A stretch of 64,000 nucleotides of DNA from Pelistega europaea. Lineage in GTDB: Bacteria > Pseudomonadota > Gammaproteobacteria > Burkholderiales > Burkholderiaceae_B. Positions 50,184 to 60,217 of the stretch are shown one piece after another (the first letter of the stretch is position 1; each line of letters starts with the position of its first letter). The stretch spans positions 62,001-126,000 of the forward strand of contig NZ_JABGBO010000007.1 of the NCBI RefSeq assembly GCF_013133775.1. The letters run 5' to 3'. The translations under genes and the position numbers were made by a program. The notes below the pieces were generated by a model. The model saw only the letters and a program-made list of their open reading frames with translations, did not search any database and had not been told where the DNA came from.

Positions 50184-51668
50184 TTAAAGGACACCAATCC
50201 ATTGCCAATAAGTTGATGCCAATAATAACATGAGAACATAACCAATCAATGTCACCACAATACCCACACGAGCAAACTGTTTGGCATCGAAAGTCTCTGT
50301 ACCCAGGCATACCATGTTCTGTGGTGCATTAACAGGCAGAATAAAACCATAGCTCACAACAAAACCTAGTACCATAGTCATACCAAGACGATTAATCTCG
50401 CCAGGCAAACTTTGTAATAGAGAAATCATGATAGGAATCATTGAGGATGACAAGGCTGTCGCACTTGCGAAACCGAGGTGAATCACAATAAGGAACGCCG
50501 CCAAAATTGCAAAAATCACGACAGGACCAAATGAATCAATATGGGTTTTCTCAATAATTTGATGCCCCAACCAAGCACCCGCTTGTGTTTGCAAAATGGC
50601 AGTCCCCAGACTAATACCCACCCCGAATACAATAACTGTTCCCCAAGGTACTCGTGATTGAATATCTTTCCAGCCAATCACACCAATTTTAGGGGTTAAT
50701 AAAATAGCCAAAGCTACTGTTGTTGTCGCTGTCGTATTGTAGGTATGCAATTTCCCCTCTGTCGCCCAGAAAGCAATTAAGCCCAGAGTTACCAGCAACA
50801 AGCGTTTTTGTGCTGAAGTCATAGGACCAAGCTCAGCAATTTGCTTACGCACAGTCTCCTTACCCCCTTGTAATGCACTCATTTCTGGGGGTAAGAATTT
50901 CATCACCACTACTACAAGTACTATAGACATTACTACAGACCAAGGTAAAGCAGCAATTAACCAATCAACCCAAGCCACTCGCTCACCGAGCATTTTTTCC
51001 ATAAAGCCCACAGTAAGCAAGTTTTGTGCAGCAGCAGTTTGAATGCCCACATTCCAAATACTGATGCCCTCAGCCACCACAATCATTAAACCAGCGGCAA
51101 GATTAGAACGTTTATCTACTCCATAAGCAGCAATAATCCCTAGCACAATAGGTAGCATAGCCGCACCACGCGCTGTCGCACTCGGCACAACAAAGCTAAG
51201 CACAATAGTCACCAATACTGTACCCATAAAAATAGCGCGCGTTGTTGTACCCACCAAATTCATGGTGCTTAATGCAATACGTTTATCCAATCCAGTATAT
51301 GTCATGCAGGCAGCCAAGAACAAAGCCGCAGCGACAAGGGCTAAGCCTGAATTACCAAAACCAGTCAATGCCAAGTTCATCGAGGCAGACGTACCCCACA
51401 GCTTATCGGGATTAGTCAGACTAGGGGACGAACCCACAAGAAATACAATTAAACCGATAATCATAATAGAGCTTGCTTCATAAGAAACCGCTTCGGATAC
51501 CCATACCACTACCGCAAAAACAAGTACCGCAAGGATTCTATGGCCGGCAACTGGCAAACCCTCTGGGGTAGGCAACAATAAAATGCCAATTAGCACTAAA
51601 AAGCCGATGATTAGACCCAATGGGAATTTACCCGGTCCCCAAAATGACGTTTTTTCTACCTTATCCAT
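50184..51668 (-). CDS. DASS-family (SLC13) anion:sodium symporter
   Basis: Sodium-coupled transporter of di- or tricarboxylates or similar anions. The 494-aa protein has about eleven helices; FVVPSATARGAAMLPIVLGII near residue 160 and the second repeat's LGFASATALSSSMIPIMISLLQSLP and GFILPVNAPQNMVCLGTETFDAKQF are the SNT-like family blocks. It heads the thi salvage group with only 6 bp to thiZ, which is an unusual association. It may carry a thiamine-related anion, or be a promoter-sharing neighbour by chance. Confidence 0.88.
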   Translation of the reverse strand: MDKVEKTSFWGPGKFPLGLIIGFLVLIGILLLPTPEGLPVAGHRILAVLVFAVVVWVSEAVSYEASSIMIIGLIVFLVGSSPSLTNPDKLWGTSASMNLALTGFGNSGLALVAAALFLAACMTYTGLDKRIALSTMNLVGTTTRAIFMGTVLVTIVLSFVVPSATARGAAMLPIVLGIIAAYGVDKRSNLAAGLMIVVAEGISIWNVGIQTAAAQNLLTVGFMEKMLGERVAWVDWLIAALPWSVVMSIVLVVVVMKFLPPEMSALQGGKETVRKQIAELGPMTSAQKRLLLVTLGLIAFWATEGKLHTYNTTATTTVALAILLTPKIGVIGWKDIQSRVPWGTVIVFGVGISLGTAILQTQAGAWLGHQIIEKTHIDSFGPVVIFAILAAFLIVIHLGFASATALSSSMIPIMISLLQSLPGEINRLGMTMVLGFVVSYGFILPVNAPQNMVCLGTETFDAKQFARVGIVVTLIGYVLMLLLASTYWQWIGVL

Positions 51669-51774
51669 ATAACATCACCATTTTCAAAATTAAGTGGAAA
51701 ACTCCATTATTGATACACTCAATACGCAAAGATTTCTATGCCAAACACTAAAAAGTCCCTGCGTTTCATAACGC

Positions 51775-51812
51775 AAAAAGGCGAACACCCCCTATAGGGA
51801 GTCTCCGCCTTT
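51775..51812 (-). terminator. Terminator of the OmpA-like lipoprotein gene
   Basis: On the minus strand AAAGGCG and CGCCTTT pair with an inner CCCTATAGGG palindrome in the loop, and TTTTT follows. It lies about 42 bp past the gene's stop and separates it from the DASS gene. Confidence 0.8.
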
Positions 51813-51853
51813 GTGTGCTATTGATTATTTTCGCTTATGATAGCATGAAATTG

Positions 51854-52480
51854 TTATTGAGCAGCATATACAAACACCTCTATTCTTCTATTTTTTTCTT
51901 GACCTTGTTCGGTGTCATTAGTGGCGATAGGATCATTCACTCCCCTACCCTCTGAAGTTAGTCGAGATGTGGCTACCCCATGGGTAGTAATATATTCTTC
52001 AACCGCATCTGCTCTATTTAATGAAATAGACTGTCCACCAATAGCATCTCCAGAATTATCCATATGCCCCACCACCTTGATTCGCAAAGTAGCATTTTGC
52101 TTTAATGCCTCTGTCAACACATCCAGCACCGGATAACAGGCATCACTAAGCTGCTCATTATTTGTTTGAGCTCCAAATACCAATGTATCTGGCAGCGCCA
52201 CCATTAGTGTGTTGTCTGGCATGGATTTCGACATTACCCCCCCACTCTTATCAGCTTGTCGGATAGCCTCTATTAATGGACTCCAGTCATGTGGAACAAT
52301 CGTTTCTGCCACAGCACCAATCCCAGCCCCAGCATTATCCTCTGCGGCATCTTGGGATAAAGCCCCTATTCCAGCACGTAAAGCATCGCTGCCACCTTGC
52401 TTGCCCACCGGATATGAAGTAGCACATCCTAGCAAACAAACACTTAACAACGATATAACAAGCCATTGGACATATTTCAT
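51854..52480 (-). CDS. OmpA-family outer-membrane lipoprotein
   Basis: Peptidoglycan-associated lipoprotein-like protein. The 208-aa protein has a lipoprotein signal peptide with lipobox LLGC (Cys near residue 18) after a hydrophobic stretch, a short glycine/alanine-rich region, and a C-terminal OmpA domain. The latter has the NX2LX2-HXDX-type pattern in LRIKVVGHMDNSGDAIGGQSISLNRADAVEEYI and RLTSEGRGVNDPIATNDTEQGQEKNRRIEVFVYA. It most resembles YiaD-type lipoproteins. Single gene with its own terminator. Confidence 0.88.
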   Translation of the reverse strand: MKYVQWLVISLLSVCLLGCATSYPVGKQGGSDALRAGIGALSQDAAEDNAGAGIGAVAETIVPHDWSPLIEAIRQADKSGGVMSKSMPDNTLMVALPDTLVFGAQTNNEQLSDACYPVLDVLTEALKQNATLRIKVVGHMDNSGDAIGGQSISLNRADAVEEYITTHGVATSRLTSEGRGVNDPIATNDTEQGQEKNRRIEVFVYAAQ

Positions 52481-52566
52481 TATTTTTTCCCTTTCATCAT
52501 ATCACTCGCCGATGCTGAGAGATTGTCAAACTATCAACAAGTAACCATCTATTGTAATGAGCCAAT

Positions 52567-53358
52567 TTATCCTACCTTGGGCAGTAACATTACCAGTTTA
52601 TAGTCCAAATGCGTCGCCAATCTAAATGTGACTTGCTCATACTCGCGGTAACCTAAACTAGGGTGTTGAAACTCTCTTAGCCCACCCTCTCGTGCAAGTA
52701 CTGTCTGCCTATCCCACCAATGTTTAAATGGCGCACTATTGTGACTTAGAGTATCAATAAAAAGAGCAATATCAGCTTGCTCAATACTCGCTGCAACATC
52801 AGCACGAAATTCAGCTACAGCACGCATTGCTCGGTTATCCCAATTTAACACGATATTTTTTGCTTGTGGCTCTTCAAAAATAAAACGCAATAAGTTTGGT
52901 GATGAGGTAGTAGATATCCAATGATTAAATAACTCATCCATGGCAGCATTAAAATGCAAAATATTCCAGCACTTATCTAGAATATAAGCAGGACCCTTAA
53001 TATCTTCGACGCAGGTCTGTAAGTTGACTGGCAAACTACCATACTGTGCTTTAGTACTATCAGGATCTACCACATCTGCCAACTCAAATAAATAAGCCCG
53101 TTCAGCCGGATTGAGATGCAAAACATCGGCCAATGTAGACCACACATGGGCTGATACCGATACATCTCGCCCCTGCTCTATCCAGGTATACCATGTCACA
53201 CTAATATCACACAGCAGAGCCACTTCTTCCCGACGCAAGCCGGGGGTTCGACGACGCAAACCAGCACTAATGCCCGCCATCTGTGGGGTAACGCGAGAGC
53301 GTGCACTACGCACAAACTCTCCTAATAATTGTTTACGCCGAGAACTCAGTTTATTCAT
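52567..53358 (-). CDS. XRE-family regulator with MmyB-type ligand domain
   Basis: Helix-turn-helix transcription factor of the MmyB-like group found widely in Proteobacteria and actinobacteria. The 263-aa protein has the HTH AGLRRRTPGLRREEVALLCDISVTWYTWIEQGRDVSVSAHVWSTLADVLHLN (about residues 28-79) followed by a PAS-like MmyB ligand-binding domain with YILDKCWNILHFNAAMDELFNHW and LGYREYEQVTFRLATHLDYKLVMLLP. Ligand and targets are unknown. It lies between metH and the OmpA-like lipoprotein gene, not obviously in an operon with either. Confidence 0.85.
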   Translation of the reverse strand: MNKLSSRRKQLLGEFVRSARSRVTPQMAGISAGLRRRTPGLRREEVALLCDISVTWYTWIEQGRDVSVSAHVWSTLADVLHLNPAERAYLFELADVVDPDSTKAQYGSLPVNLQTCVEDIKGPAYILDKCWNILHFNAAMDELFNHWISTTSSPNLLRFIFEEPQAKNIVLNWDNRAMRAVAEFRADVAASIEQADIALFIDTLSHNSAPFKHWWDRQTVLAREGGLREFQHPSLGYREYEQVTFRLATHLDYKLVMLLPKVG

Positions 53359-53442
53359 AACCTGTTTTATCCATTAGCCTTATGACTAGTGACAAGACGT
53401 CCAAAAGCATGCCTCTTATGAATCCCCGTATAGTATCAGAGG

Positions 53443-56400
53443 CTACTCCAATACCGTATGAAGTTTCTTCTTCGCCGTTGCTTTATCAAGACCTGAACGT
53501 TGGCAATAGTCATCAAACTGATCATCTCCAATGTTACCAATCGCAAAATAATCTGCCTCTGGATGGCTTAAATAAAAACCAGAGACACTAGAAGCAGGAT
53601 ACATAGCAAAACTTTCTGTTAACTGCATACCAATTTCTTCTGGATGCATCACTTTAAACATATCTGCCATGATAGTATGATCTGGACAAGATGGATAGCC
53701 TGGTGCGGGACGAATACCCTGATACTTCTCAGCGATAATCTCTTCACTACTTAACTGTTCATCAGGAACATAGCCCCATAAGTCTGTACGTACCCGATGA
53801 TGCAAACACTCGGCAAACCCCTCAGCCAAACGATCCGCCAAAGCCTTAATCATAATGGTTGAGTAATCATCCATATCTTTTTCAAAGCGTTCCTCGTGAA
53901 TTTCTATCCCCAATCCACCTGTGACAGCAAACATACCAATATAATCTTTGATACCAGATGACTTTGGCGCTATATAATCTGCCAAACACTTGTTATACAC
54001 ACCTTCACGTTTCTTATTCTGCTGGCGTAATAAATGCCATGTGAAAAGGGTTTCCGTACGGCTTTCATCCGTATAAATTTCGATATCCTCGCCATTCACA
54101 GAGTTAGCTGGATAAAAAGCCACAACACCACTAGCCGTCAACCAACGCCCATCAATTATTTTGCGTAGCATTGCCTGACCGTCTTTATAAATTTTGCGTG
54201 CTTGTTCCCCTACAACCTCATCATCTAAAATCTTAGGAAAACTACCAGCCAAACCCCATGACATAAAGAAAGGAGACCAATCAAAGAACTTCTCAATTTC
54301 TCGCAAGTCATAATCCTTAAATACTCGACGACCGATAAACTTGGGCTTGGGAGGCGCATAGTTAGACCAATCCAATGGTGCCTTATTCGCACGTGCTTCT
54401 TCTAAAGGAATAACAGGATTAGCTCGTCGATTCGCATGACGTTGACGGACCAACTCATATTCCTGAGCCAATTCTTTGATAAATTGCTCTTTATTATCAG
54501 AAACCAAATGTGTACATATACCCACCGAGCGGCTAGCATCAGGAACATAAATGACAGGCCCCTCATAATTGGGGGCAATTTTAACAGCCGTATGCACTTT
54601 ACTCGTTGTCGCCCCTCCAATCATCAATGGAATTTTACGCTCACGGAAATAAGGGTCGCGTTGCATTTCCGAAGCGACATAAGCCATTTCTTCTAAACTT
54701 GGCGTAATAAGACCAGACAAACCAATAATATCCGCATTGACTTCCTTGGCTTTGGCAAGAATATCTGCACAAGGTACCATCACCCCCATATTCTCAACCT
54801 CAAAGTTATTACACTGCAATACCACGGCAACGATATTTTTTCCAATATCGTGAACATCACCCTTAACCGTAGCAATCACAATTTTCCCCTTGGCTTTAAC
54901 ATCACCACCTGCGGCTTCGATTTGACGTTTTTCTTCTTCAATAAAAGGAACCAAATGCGCAACGGCCTGCTTCATCACTCGTGCTGATTTTACGACTTGA
55001 GGGAGGAACATTTTACCCTCTCCAAACAAGTCACCAACGACATTCATGCCATCCATTAGAGGTCCCTCAATCACCTCAATAGGACGCCCTCCTCTGGCTG
55101 CAATTTTTTGGCGTACTTCTTCGGTATCTTCCACAATAAATTGCGTAATACCATTGACTAGGCCATGTACAAGTCGCTCCTCTACCGACAACTCACGCCA
55201 AGCTAAATTTTCTTCTTTTTTCTGCCCCGACCCTTTGATTTGTTCCGCATATTCCACCAAACGTTCAGTAGAAGTCCGCTCATCACTAGAATCTGTTTTG
55301 CCTACAGGCTCTTTACGATTCAGAATAACATCTTCTACTAGGTCACGCGTTTTCGGCTCAAGGTCAGCATATACGCCAAGCATACCAGCATTAACGATAC
55401 CCATGGTGAGGCCTTCTTTAATCGCATAGTATAAGAAGACAGTATGAATCGCTTCTCGCATCGCCTCATTGCCACGGAAAGAGAAACTCACATTAGAAAT
55501 ACCGCCAGACATTCGTGCATAAGGGAGGTTTTCATGAATCCACTTCACCCCTTGGATAAAGTCCAACGCATAATTATCATGGTCTTCAATACCTGTTGCC
55601 ACAGCAAAAACATTGGGGTCAAAAATAATATCTTCAGGAGGAAAATTTAATTCATCTACCAGCAAATGGTAAGCCTTACCGCAGATTTCCTTGCGACGCT
55701 CTAAATTGTCTGCTTGACCTTGTTCATCAAATGCCATCACCACTACGGCAGCACCGTATTTACGACAAAGGCGAGCATGTTCAAGAAATGGCTCTACCCC
55801 TTCTTTCATGGAAATCGAGTTCACTACAGCCTTACCTTGAACACACTTTAAACCCTCTTCAATGACCTCCCATTTAGAGGAGTCAATCATAATAGGCACT
55901 CGTGAAATATCTGGCTCAGAAGCAATTAAGTTAAGAAAGCGACGCATACAAGTCTTGGCATCTAGCATTGCCTCATCCATATTAACGTCGATAATCTGGG
56001 CACCATTCTCTACCTGCTGACGAGCCACCGCCAATGCTTCATCAAATTTCTCTTCTTTAATAAGACGCAGGAACATCTTAGAACCTGTCACATTGGTACG
56101 CTCACCTACATTGATAAACAAAGAATCATCATCAATGTTTAAGGGTTCCAATCCTGATAAACGTGTTTTAATAGGCACTTCTGGCACTTGACGAGCAGGG
56201 AGCATTTCTACTGCCTCACGAATCGCCTTAATATGCTCTGGTGTTGTTCCACAACAGCCACCCACCATGTTGACAAAGCCTGCTTGAGCAAATTCTTGTA
56301 GCAACCCTGCCGTATCCGCAGGCAACTCATCAAACCCAGTATCACTCATCGGATTGGGTAGACCAGCATTAGGATAGACACACAAAAAGGTATCACAGAT

Positions 56401-57219
56401 TTTTGACAGCTCTGCAATATAAGGACGCATCAATGCAGCACCTAATGCGCAATTCAGACCAATAGTGATAGGACGAGCATGACGAATTGAGTTCCAAAAA
56501 GCCTCAACAGTTTGTCCTGATAAAATACGACCAGAGGCATCGGTCACCGTCCCAGAAATCATCACAGGAAGGCGAATACCTCGCTCCTCAAAAACCGTCT
56601 CTACCGCAAAAATAGCCGCCTTGGCATTCAGCGTATCGAAGATAGTCTCTATTAGAATAATATCAACCCCACCATCCAATAAGCCGTTGAGTTGTTCTGT
56701 ATAGGTGGCAACCAATTCATCAAAGGTAATATTTCGTGCCCCTGGATCATTCACATCAGGAGAAATAGACGCTGTCTTGGGTTGCGGCCCCAGCGCACCC
56801 GCAACAAAACGAGGATGGTCCGGCGTGCTGTATTCTTCACAGGCTTGACGGGCAAGTTTTGCTGAGGCAAGGTTAAGCTCATAAGCTAACTCAGGCAACT
56901 CATAGTCGCTCTGTGCAACAGAGGTCGCACCAAAGGTATTCGTCTCAATCACATCCGCCCCTGCTGCCAGATACTGACGATGGATATCTAAAATCACATC
57001 TGGGCGTGTTAGGCTTAATAACTCATTATCCCCTTTGACATCTTGATGATGTTCTTTGAATCGCTCGCCACGAAAATCTTCTTCAGTGAGTTTATATCGC
57101 TGAATCATCGTCCCCATAGCCCCATCAAGAATAAGAATTTTACCTTGATTGAGGCGACGGGCAAATTCTGCACCATGAGTGTAAGTTTCAATGGGATAAG
57201 GTAGTTTGGGGTAATTCAT
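53443..57219 (-). CDS. metH: Cobalamin-dependent methionine synthase
   Basis: Transfers a methyl group from methyltetrahydrofolate to homocysteine through B12. The 1258-aa protein has all four modules in order: homocysteine domain with [11 protein letters not shown] and [10 protein letters not shown] zinc cysteines (to about residue 330), pterin-binding domain (from about 355, [13 protein letters not shown]), B12 domain with the cobalt-ligand His790 in [15 protein letters not shown], and the SAM reactivation domain with [14 protein letters not shown] near the C-terminus. It is divergent from btuB, whose leader has a cobalamin riboswitch; MetH and BtuB are thus a producer-consumer pair for the same cofactor. 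No riboswitch is seen on the metH side. Confidence 0.98.
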   Translation of the reverse strand: MNYPKLPYPIETYTHGAEFARRLNQGKILILDGAMGTMIQRYKLTEEDFRGERFKEHHQDVKGDNELLSLTRPDVILDIHRQYLAAGADVIETNTFGATSVAQSDYELPELAYELNLASAKLARQACEEYSTPDHPRFVAGALGPQPKTASISPDVNDPGARNITFDELVATYTEQLNGLLDGGVDIILIETIFDTLNAKAAIFAVETVFEERGIRLPVMISGTVTDASGRILSGQTVEAFWNSIRHARPITIGLNCALGAALMRPYIAELSKICDTFLCVYPNAGLPNPMSDTGFDELPADTAGLLQEFAQAGFVNMVGGCCGTTPEHIKAIREAVEMLPARQVPEVPIKTRLSGLEPLNIDDDSLFINVGERTNVTGSKMFLRLIKEEKFDEALAVARQQVENGAQIIDVNMDEAMLDAKTCMRRFLNLIASEPDISRVPIMIDSSKWEVIEEGLKCVQGKAVVNSISMKEGVEPFLEHARLCRKYGAAVVVMAFDEQGQADNLERRKEICGKAYHLLVDELNFPPEDIIFDPNVFAVATGIEDHDNYALDFIQGVKWIHENLPYARMSGGISNVSFSFRGNEAMREAIHTVFLYYAIKEGLTMGIVNAGMLGVYADLEPKTRDLVEDVILNRKEPVGKTDSSDERTSTERLVEYAEQIKGSGQKKEENLAWRELSVEERLVHGLVNGITQFIVEDTEEVRQKIAARGGRPIEVIEGPLMDGMNVVGDLFGEGKMFLPQVVKSARVMKQAVAHLVPFIEEEKRQIEAAGGDVKAKGKIVIATVKGDVHDIGKNIVAVVLQCNNFEVENMGVMVPCADILAKAKEVNADIIGLSGLITPSLEEMAYVASEMQRDPYFRERKIPLMIGGATTSKVHTAVKIAPNYEGPVIYVPDASRSVGICTHLVSDNKEQFIKELAQEYELVRQRHANRRANPVIPLEEARANKAPLDWSNYAPPKPKFIGRRVFKDYDLREIEKFFDWSPFFMSWGLAGSFPKILDDEVVGEQARKIYKDGQAMLRKIIDGRWLTASGVVAFYPANSVNGEDIEIYTDESRTETLFTWHLLRQQNKKREGVYNKCLADYIAPKSSGIKDYIGMFAVTGGLGIEIHEERFEKDMDDYSTIMIKALADRLAEGFAECLHHRVRTDLWGYVPDEQLSSEEIIAEKYQGIRPAPGYPSCPDHTIMADMFKVMHPEEIGMQLTESFAMYPASSVSGFYLSHPEADYFAIGNIGDDQFDDYCQRSGLDKATAKKKLHTVLE

Positions 57220-57439
57220 TGAGTTTCCTGTGAGGTTCTATAACTTAAAGCATCACTAATAGCAATATCTGCATAAACCAAGACAAAAGGGTTAATACAA
57301 ATCTAACATCACTGAGCCAATGGGAAAAACACATACAGTGCGTTTTGGTACCCATTCTATTAAACTCCGGATTTTAGCATTTAAGCAACATTTTTTCCTT
57401 GGATTGTCATGAAAAAAGCATGGCTTTTACATCTATTCT

Positions 57440-57467
57440 TTGGAAGGCGGAAACTTTCATGTAGAAT
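57440..57467 (+). promoter_or_regulatory. Candidate promoter of the btuB riboswitch transcript
   Basis: TTGGAA and TAGAAT are spaced by 16 bp and would start transcription just before the riboswitch. Confidence 0.5.
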
Positions 57468-57479
57468 GACCTTGCTTTG

Positions 57480-57690
57480 CCGAGGTGCTCTTGACATTAT
57501 TGCGTAATAATGGGGCAAGAGTAAATGGGAAACAGCGGTAAACACATCTTCTTACAGGTGTTTTTTTAGAAAGTCTTGTTATGTAAATATAACTATCTTG
57601 TCTAAAGTTTCTTTACCAAACTGTGCTGCCCCCGCAACGGTACGCTACTTCATAGTAAGCCCGATCTCAGCCTAAGGCAAATTGTCTGTT
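57480..57690 (+). ncRNA. Cobalamin riboswitch
   Basis: Regulatory RNA leader that binds a cobalamin. The conserved aptamer segments appear in order: GAGGTGCTC near 57482, GGGAAACAGCGGTAA near 57527, and the highly diagnostic GTGCTGCCCCCGCAACGGTA at about 57623-57642, then AAGCCCGATCTCAGCC near 57658. It ends about 115 bp upstream of the btuB ATG, where a strong terminator follows. Binding of B12 would be expected to favour termination and switch btuB off. Confidence 0.92.
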
Positions 57691-57764
57691 TGCAATGTTT
57701 CCTTGATACCCTTGTTCTTTTTAATGAAATCGAACATCGAACTTTGTAAACACCTCCCATCAAC

Positions 57765-57789
57765 ATTGTGCGGGGTCGCACAATTTTTT
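57765..57789 (+). terminator. Riboswitch-controlled terminator ahead of btuB
   Basis: ATTGTGCG and TCGCACAAT form a tight stem with a GGG-type loop, followed by a T6 run, and end 14 bp upstream of the btuB ATG. A terminator inside a gene's own leader implies attenuation by the riboswitch upstream. Confidence 0.85.
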
Positions 57790-57803
57790 GAAGTTTAAAC
57801 TAA

Positions 57804-59708
57804 ATGAAATTATCTCCTTTATATCTTGCCCTTAGTGCGGCATTATTACCTTTCTGTGCTTCAGCACAAGACAACACCTTATCTAATGTCACCACCCTTG
57901 ATCCGATTGTCGTGACAGCCTCTCGTGTAGCAGAGCCTTTGTCTAATGTTGTCGGTGATGTGAGCGTGATTAGCAACGAACAACTACAACGAGAAACCAG
58001 TCCTTCTTTAATTAATTTATTTGCTCGTACACCAGGATTGCAGGTATATGATAATGGCGGCCCACAGACTGTATCTGGTGTGTTTGTGCGTGGAGCCTCT
58101 CCAACACAGACCCGTGTAATGGTAAACGGGCTACGGATTAACAACCCCCTTGATGGCAGTACCACATGGAGTACTCTGAACCCTGCTATTTTTGACCATA
58201 TTGAAATTGTGCGTGGTTCAGCAAGTGGACTTTATGGCTCTAGTGCTATGGGTGGTGTGATTAACCTTGTGACCACACCAACACAGGAAGGGCCTCGTGA
58301 CATGAAATTTACTGCTAACCTAGGCGGCGGTTCGCATGGCACTTTCCGTACCAATGCCAGTATCTCTGGAGCCACAGAAAATGTTGATTACTTCCTAGCA
58401 GGTAGCTATGCCAATAGCGATGGATTTAATGCCACAAATAAAGATAATATTTATTCTTACAACAAAGATAAAGATGGCTATGAACAAGCTAATATTATTG
58501 GCTCTTTAGGTTATCGTTGGGCAGAGGGTCAGCATATTGGAATAACTTTCCTTAATACCTATAACAAAGGTGATTATGATGGCAACGAATATCCTAGTGG
58601 TTTATATAATACCTATCAGCAACAAGCCTATGCCATTACCTCGACCAACCAAGTTACAGACTGGTGGACAAGCACTCTTCGCTTTGGGTTTATGAAAAAC
58701 AGCTACTACACTCCACCCTATACCTCTATTTCTGCTTATGGTCCATATACAGCTAACGAATACAAAACTCGTACCAATTCACGTCAGTATACATGGCAGA
58801 ATGACTTTACAGTTGCTGAAGGACAAACAATTTCTTTAGTCTATGAACATACACATGATTTCCTTGACTCTTCCAGTGGAGTAGACAAAAAATCCCGTCA
58901 CACCAATGCAGTAGCTGCCCTTTACAAAGGAAATTTTGGGCGCCATCATGTACAAGCCAACTTGCGTCGTGACAAAGTCTCTGGCATTGATGGGCATACT
59001 ACAGGGGGAATCAATTATGCTTTTGATATTACCCCGAGCTTAGAAATTGGGGCTGGCTTTAATACAGGATTTCGCGTCCCTACTTTCCTTGATATGTACA
59101 CCCCTCTTAGCTTTGGATACCAAGGCAATCCAAACTTGCGTCCTGAAAAATCACGTAGCATGGAAGTTAGCTTACGCTATCACACCACAGACACCAATCT
59201 TAGCGTAACAGCATTCCAAACTCGCTACAAAGATTTAATCGATGGCTATGTCTGCGATGAGTTCTTCAACTGCACAGCAGAAAATGTGAACAAAGCCACA
59301 ATTCGTGGTGTCACTCTCGAAGCTAGCCACCGTTTTGGTAATACAACTATTACGGCAGGTGCTGACTTCTTAAATCCTAAAGATAAATCAGATGGGGTGA
59401 ATTATGGAAACACACTTCCTCGCCGTGCTAAACAAGTCTATCGTGCTAGTATTCAACACGACTTTGAGCGTTTAAGTCTTGGAGCAGATTATCTTTTTGT
59501 TGGACATCGTTATGATGATGCTGCAAATACCAAAGCTAAACGTCTCGGCGGCTATGGTCTAGTCAACTTGCGTGCGGATTATGCCGCAAGCAAAAACTTC
59601 CATATCCAAGCGAGTGTGAATAATGTATTTAACAAAAAGTACTCTCCAGCCTATGGCTACAACGGTCAAGGCACCAACTTCTTCTTGAATTTGTCTTATC
59701 AAAACTAA
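57804..59708 (+). CDS. btuB: TonB-dependent outer-membrane cobalamin receptor
   Basis: Imports B12 across the outer membrane with TonB energy. The 634-aa protein has a signal peptide ending FCASA (about residue 21), a TonB box DPIVVTAS at residues 33-40, a plug domain (GVFVRGASPTQTRVMVNGLRINNP) and a 22-strand barrel ending NFFLNLSYQN with a terminal aromatic segment. YRWAEGQHIGITFLN and NPNLRPEKSRSMEVSLRYH are usual receptor blocks. The assignment to B12 rather than siderophore rests on the riboswitch in its leader and metH next door. Confidence 0.92.
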   Translation: MKLSPLYLALSAALLPFCASAQDNTLSNVTTLDPIVVTASRVAEPLSNVVGDVSVISNEQLQRETSPSLINLFARTPGLQVYDNGGPQTVSGVFVRGASPTQTRVMVNGLRINNPLDGSTTWSTLNPAIFDHIEIVRGSASGLYGSSAMGGVINLVTTPTQEGPRDMKFTANLGGGSHGTFRTNASISGATENVDYFLAGSYANSDGFNATNKDNIYSYNKDKDGYEQANIIGSLGYRWAEGQHIGITFLNTYNKGDYDGNEYPSGLYNTYQQQAYAITSTNQVTDWWTSTLRFGFMKNSYYTPPYTSISAYGPYTANEYKTRTNSRQYTWQNDFTVAEGQTISLVYEHTHDFLDSSSGVDKKSRHTNAVAALYKGNFGRHHVQANLRRDKVSGIDGHTTGGINYAFDITPSLEIGAGFNTGFRVPTFLDMYTPLSFGYQGNPNLRPEKSRSMEVSLRYHTTDTNLSVTAFQTRYKDLIDGYVCDEFFNCTAENVNKATIRGVTLEASHRFGNTTITAGADFLNPKDKSDGVNYGNTLPRRAKQVYRASIQHDFERLSLGADYLFVGHRYDDAANTKAKRLGGYGLVNLRADYAASKNFHIQASVNNVFNKKYSPAYGYNGQGTNFFLNLSYQN

Positions 59709-60038
59709 TCAGTTGAAGTAGACATACCATAAGGCTGACAAGACGACTCTTAGTAATATATAAGATAATCTTTACAAGCCCTCTCAACAGGGGACCAGCA
59801 TGAAGAGATTCATGCCCCCTAATTCAGCCCATCTCAAAATACCTCCTCCATAGTCTAGCCCCTAGTGGTTGCAAAAACACTACATGTGACATTTTTGTTA
59901 AAAATAAAACAATCGTTTTTGTTTTACACTTTTCTTTTTAACAAAAATTATCTCTAAACGTCTATTTTATTACGTTTCAATTATTTCAATATTAAAATAA
60001 TTTATTTTTAAAGATACATTTTTTACATCTAGAAAATC

Positions 60039-60051
60039 AAAAAAAAAAAAA
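60039..60051. repeat. Homopolymeric A13 tract
   Basis: Thirteen A residues end 13 bp upstream of a candidate -35 box and 166 bp before the autotransporter ATG. The layout parallels the A17 tract before the trimeric adhesin at 11 kb. Confidence 0.9.
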
Positions 60052-60064
60052 CACAAATTTTTCC

Positions 60065-60093
60065 TTGGGTTTATCACCTCATTCCCTTACAGT
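60065..60093 (+). promoter_or_regulatory. Candidate promoter of the autotransporter
   Basis: TTGGGT and TACAGT are spaced by 17 bp. The -10 box is weak, similar to the candidate for the first adhesin. Confidence 0.35.
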
Positions 60094-60217
60094 CAAGTAT
60101 TGAAACACACGTAACACTATGATTTTATATTGAAGTTAATAAGAAACCATAGGTAACAATTAGTTGCTATTCATTCCGTGTGTCATTTTGTTCATCGTAA
60201 AACTATGGGGATTGAAA

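Larger units (their letters stand above)
59709..60217. other. AT-rich intergenic region between btuB and the autotransporter
   Basis: This 509-bp region has no credible gene. It contains a very AT-rich stretch from about 59880, an A13 run (60039-60051), a candidate promoter and an untranslated leader of about 120 nt. An open frame beginning at 60164 simply extends the autotransporter frame upstream. Confidence 0.6.

Noticed and set aside
51669-51774. TPP riboswitch before the thi salvage operon
   Set aside because: I looked for the CTGAGA-type thi-box on the minus strand upstream of the symporter and between thiZ and thiX and found none.
57220-57439. Second riboswitch upstream of metH
   Set aside because: No aptamer core (GCAAC-type) is seen on the minus strand in the 220 bp before metH.
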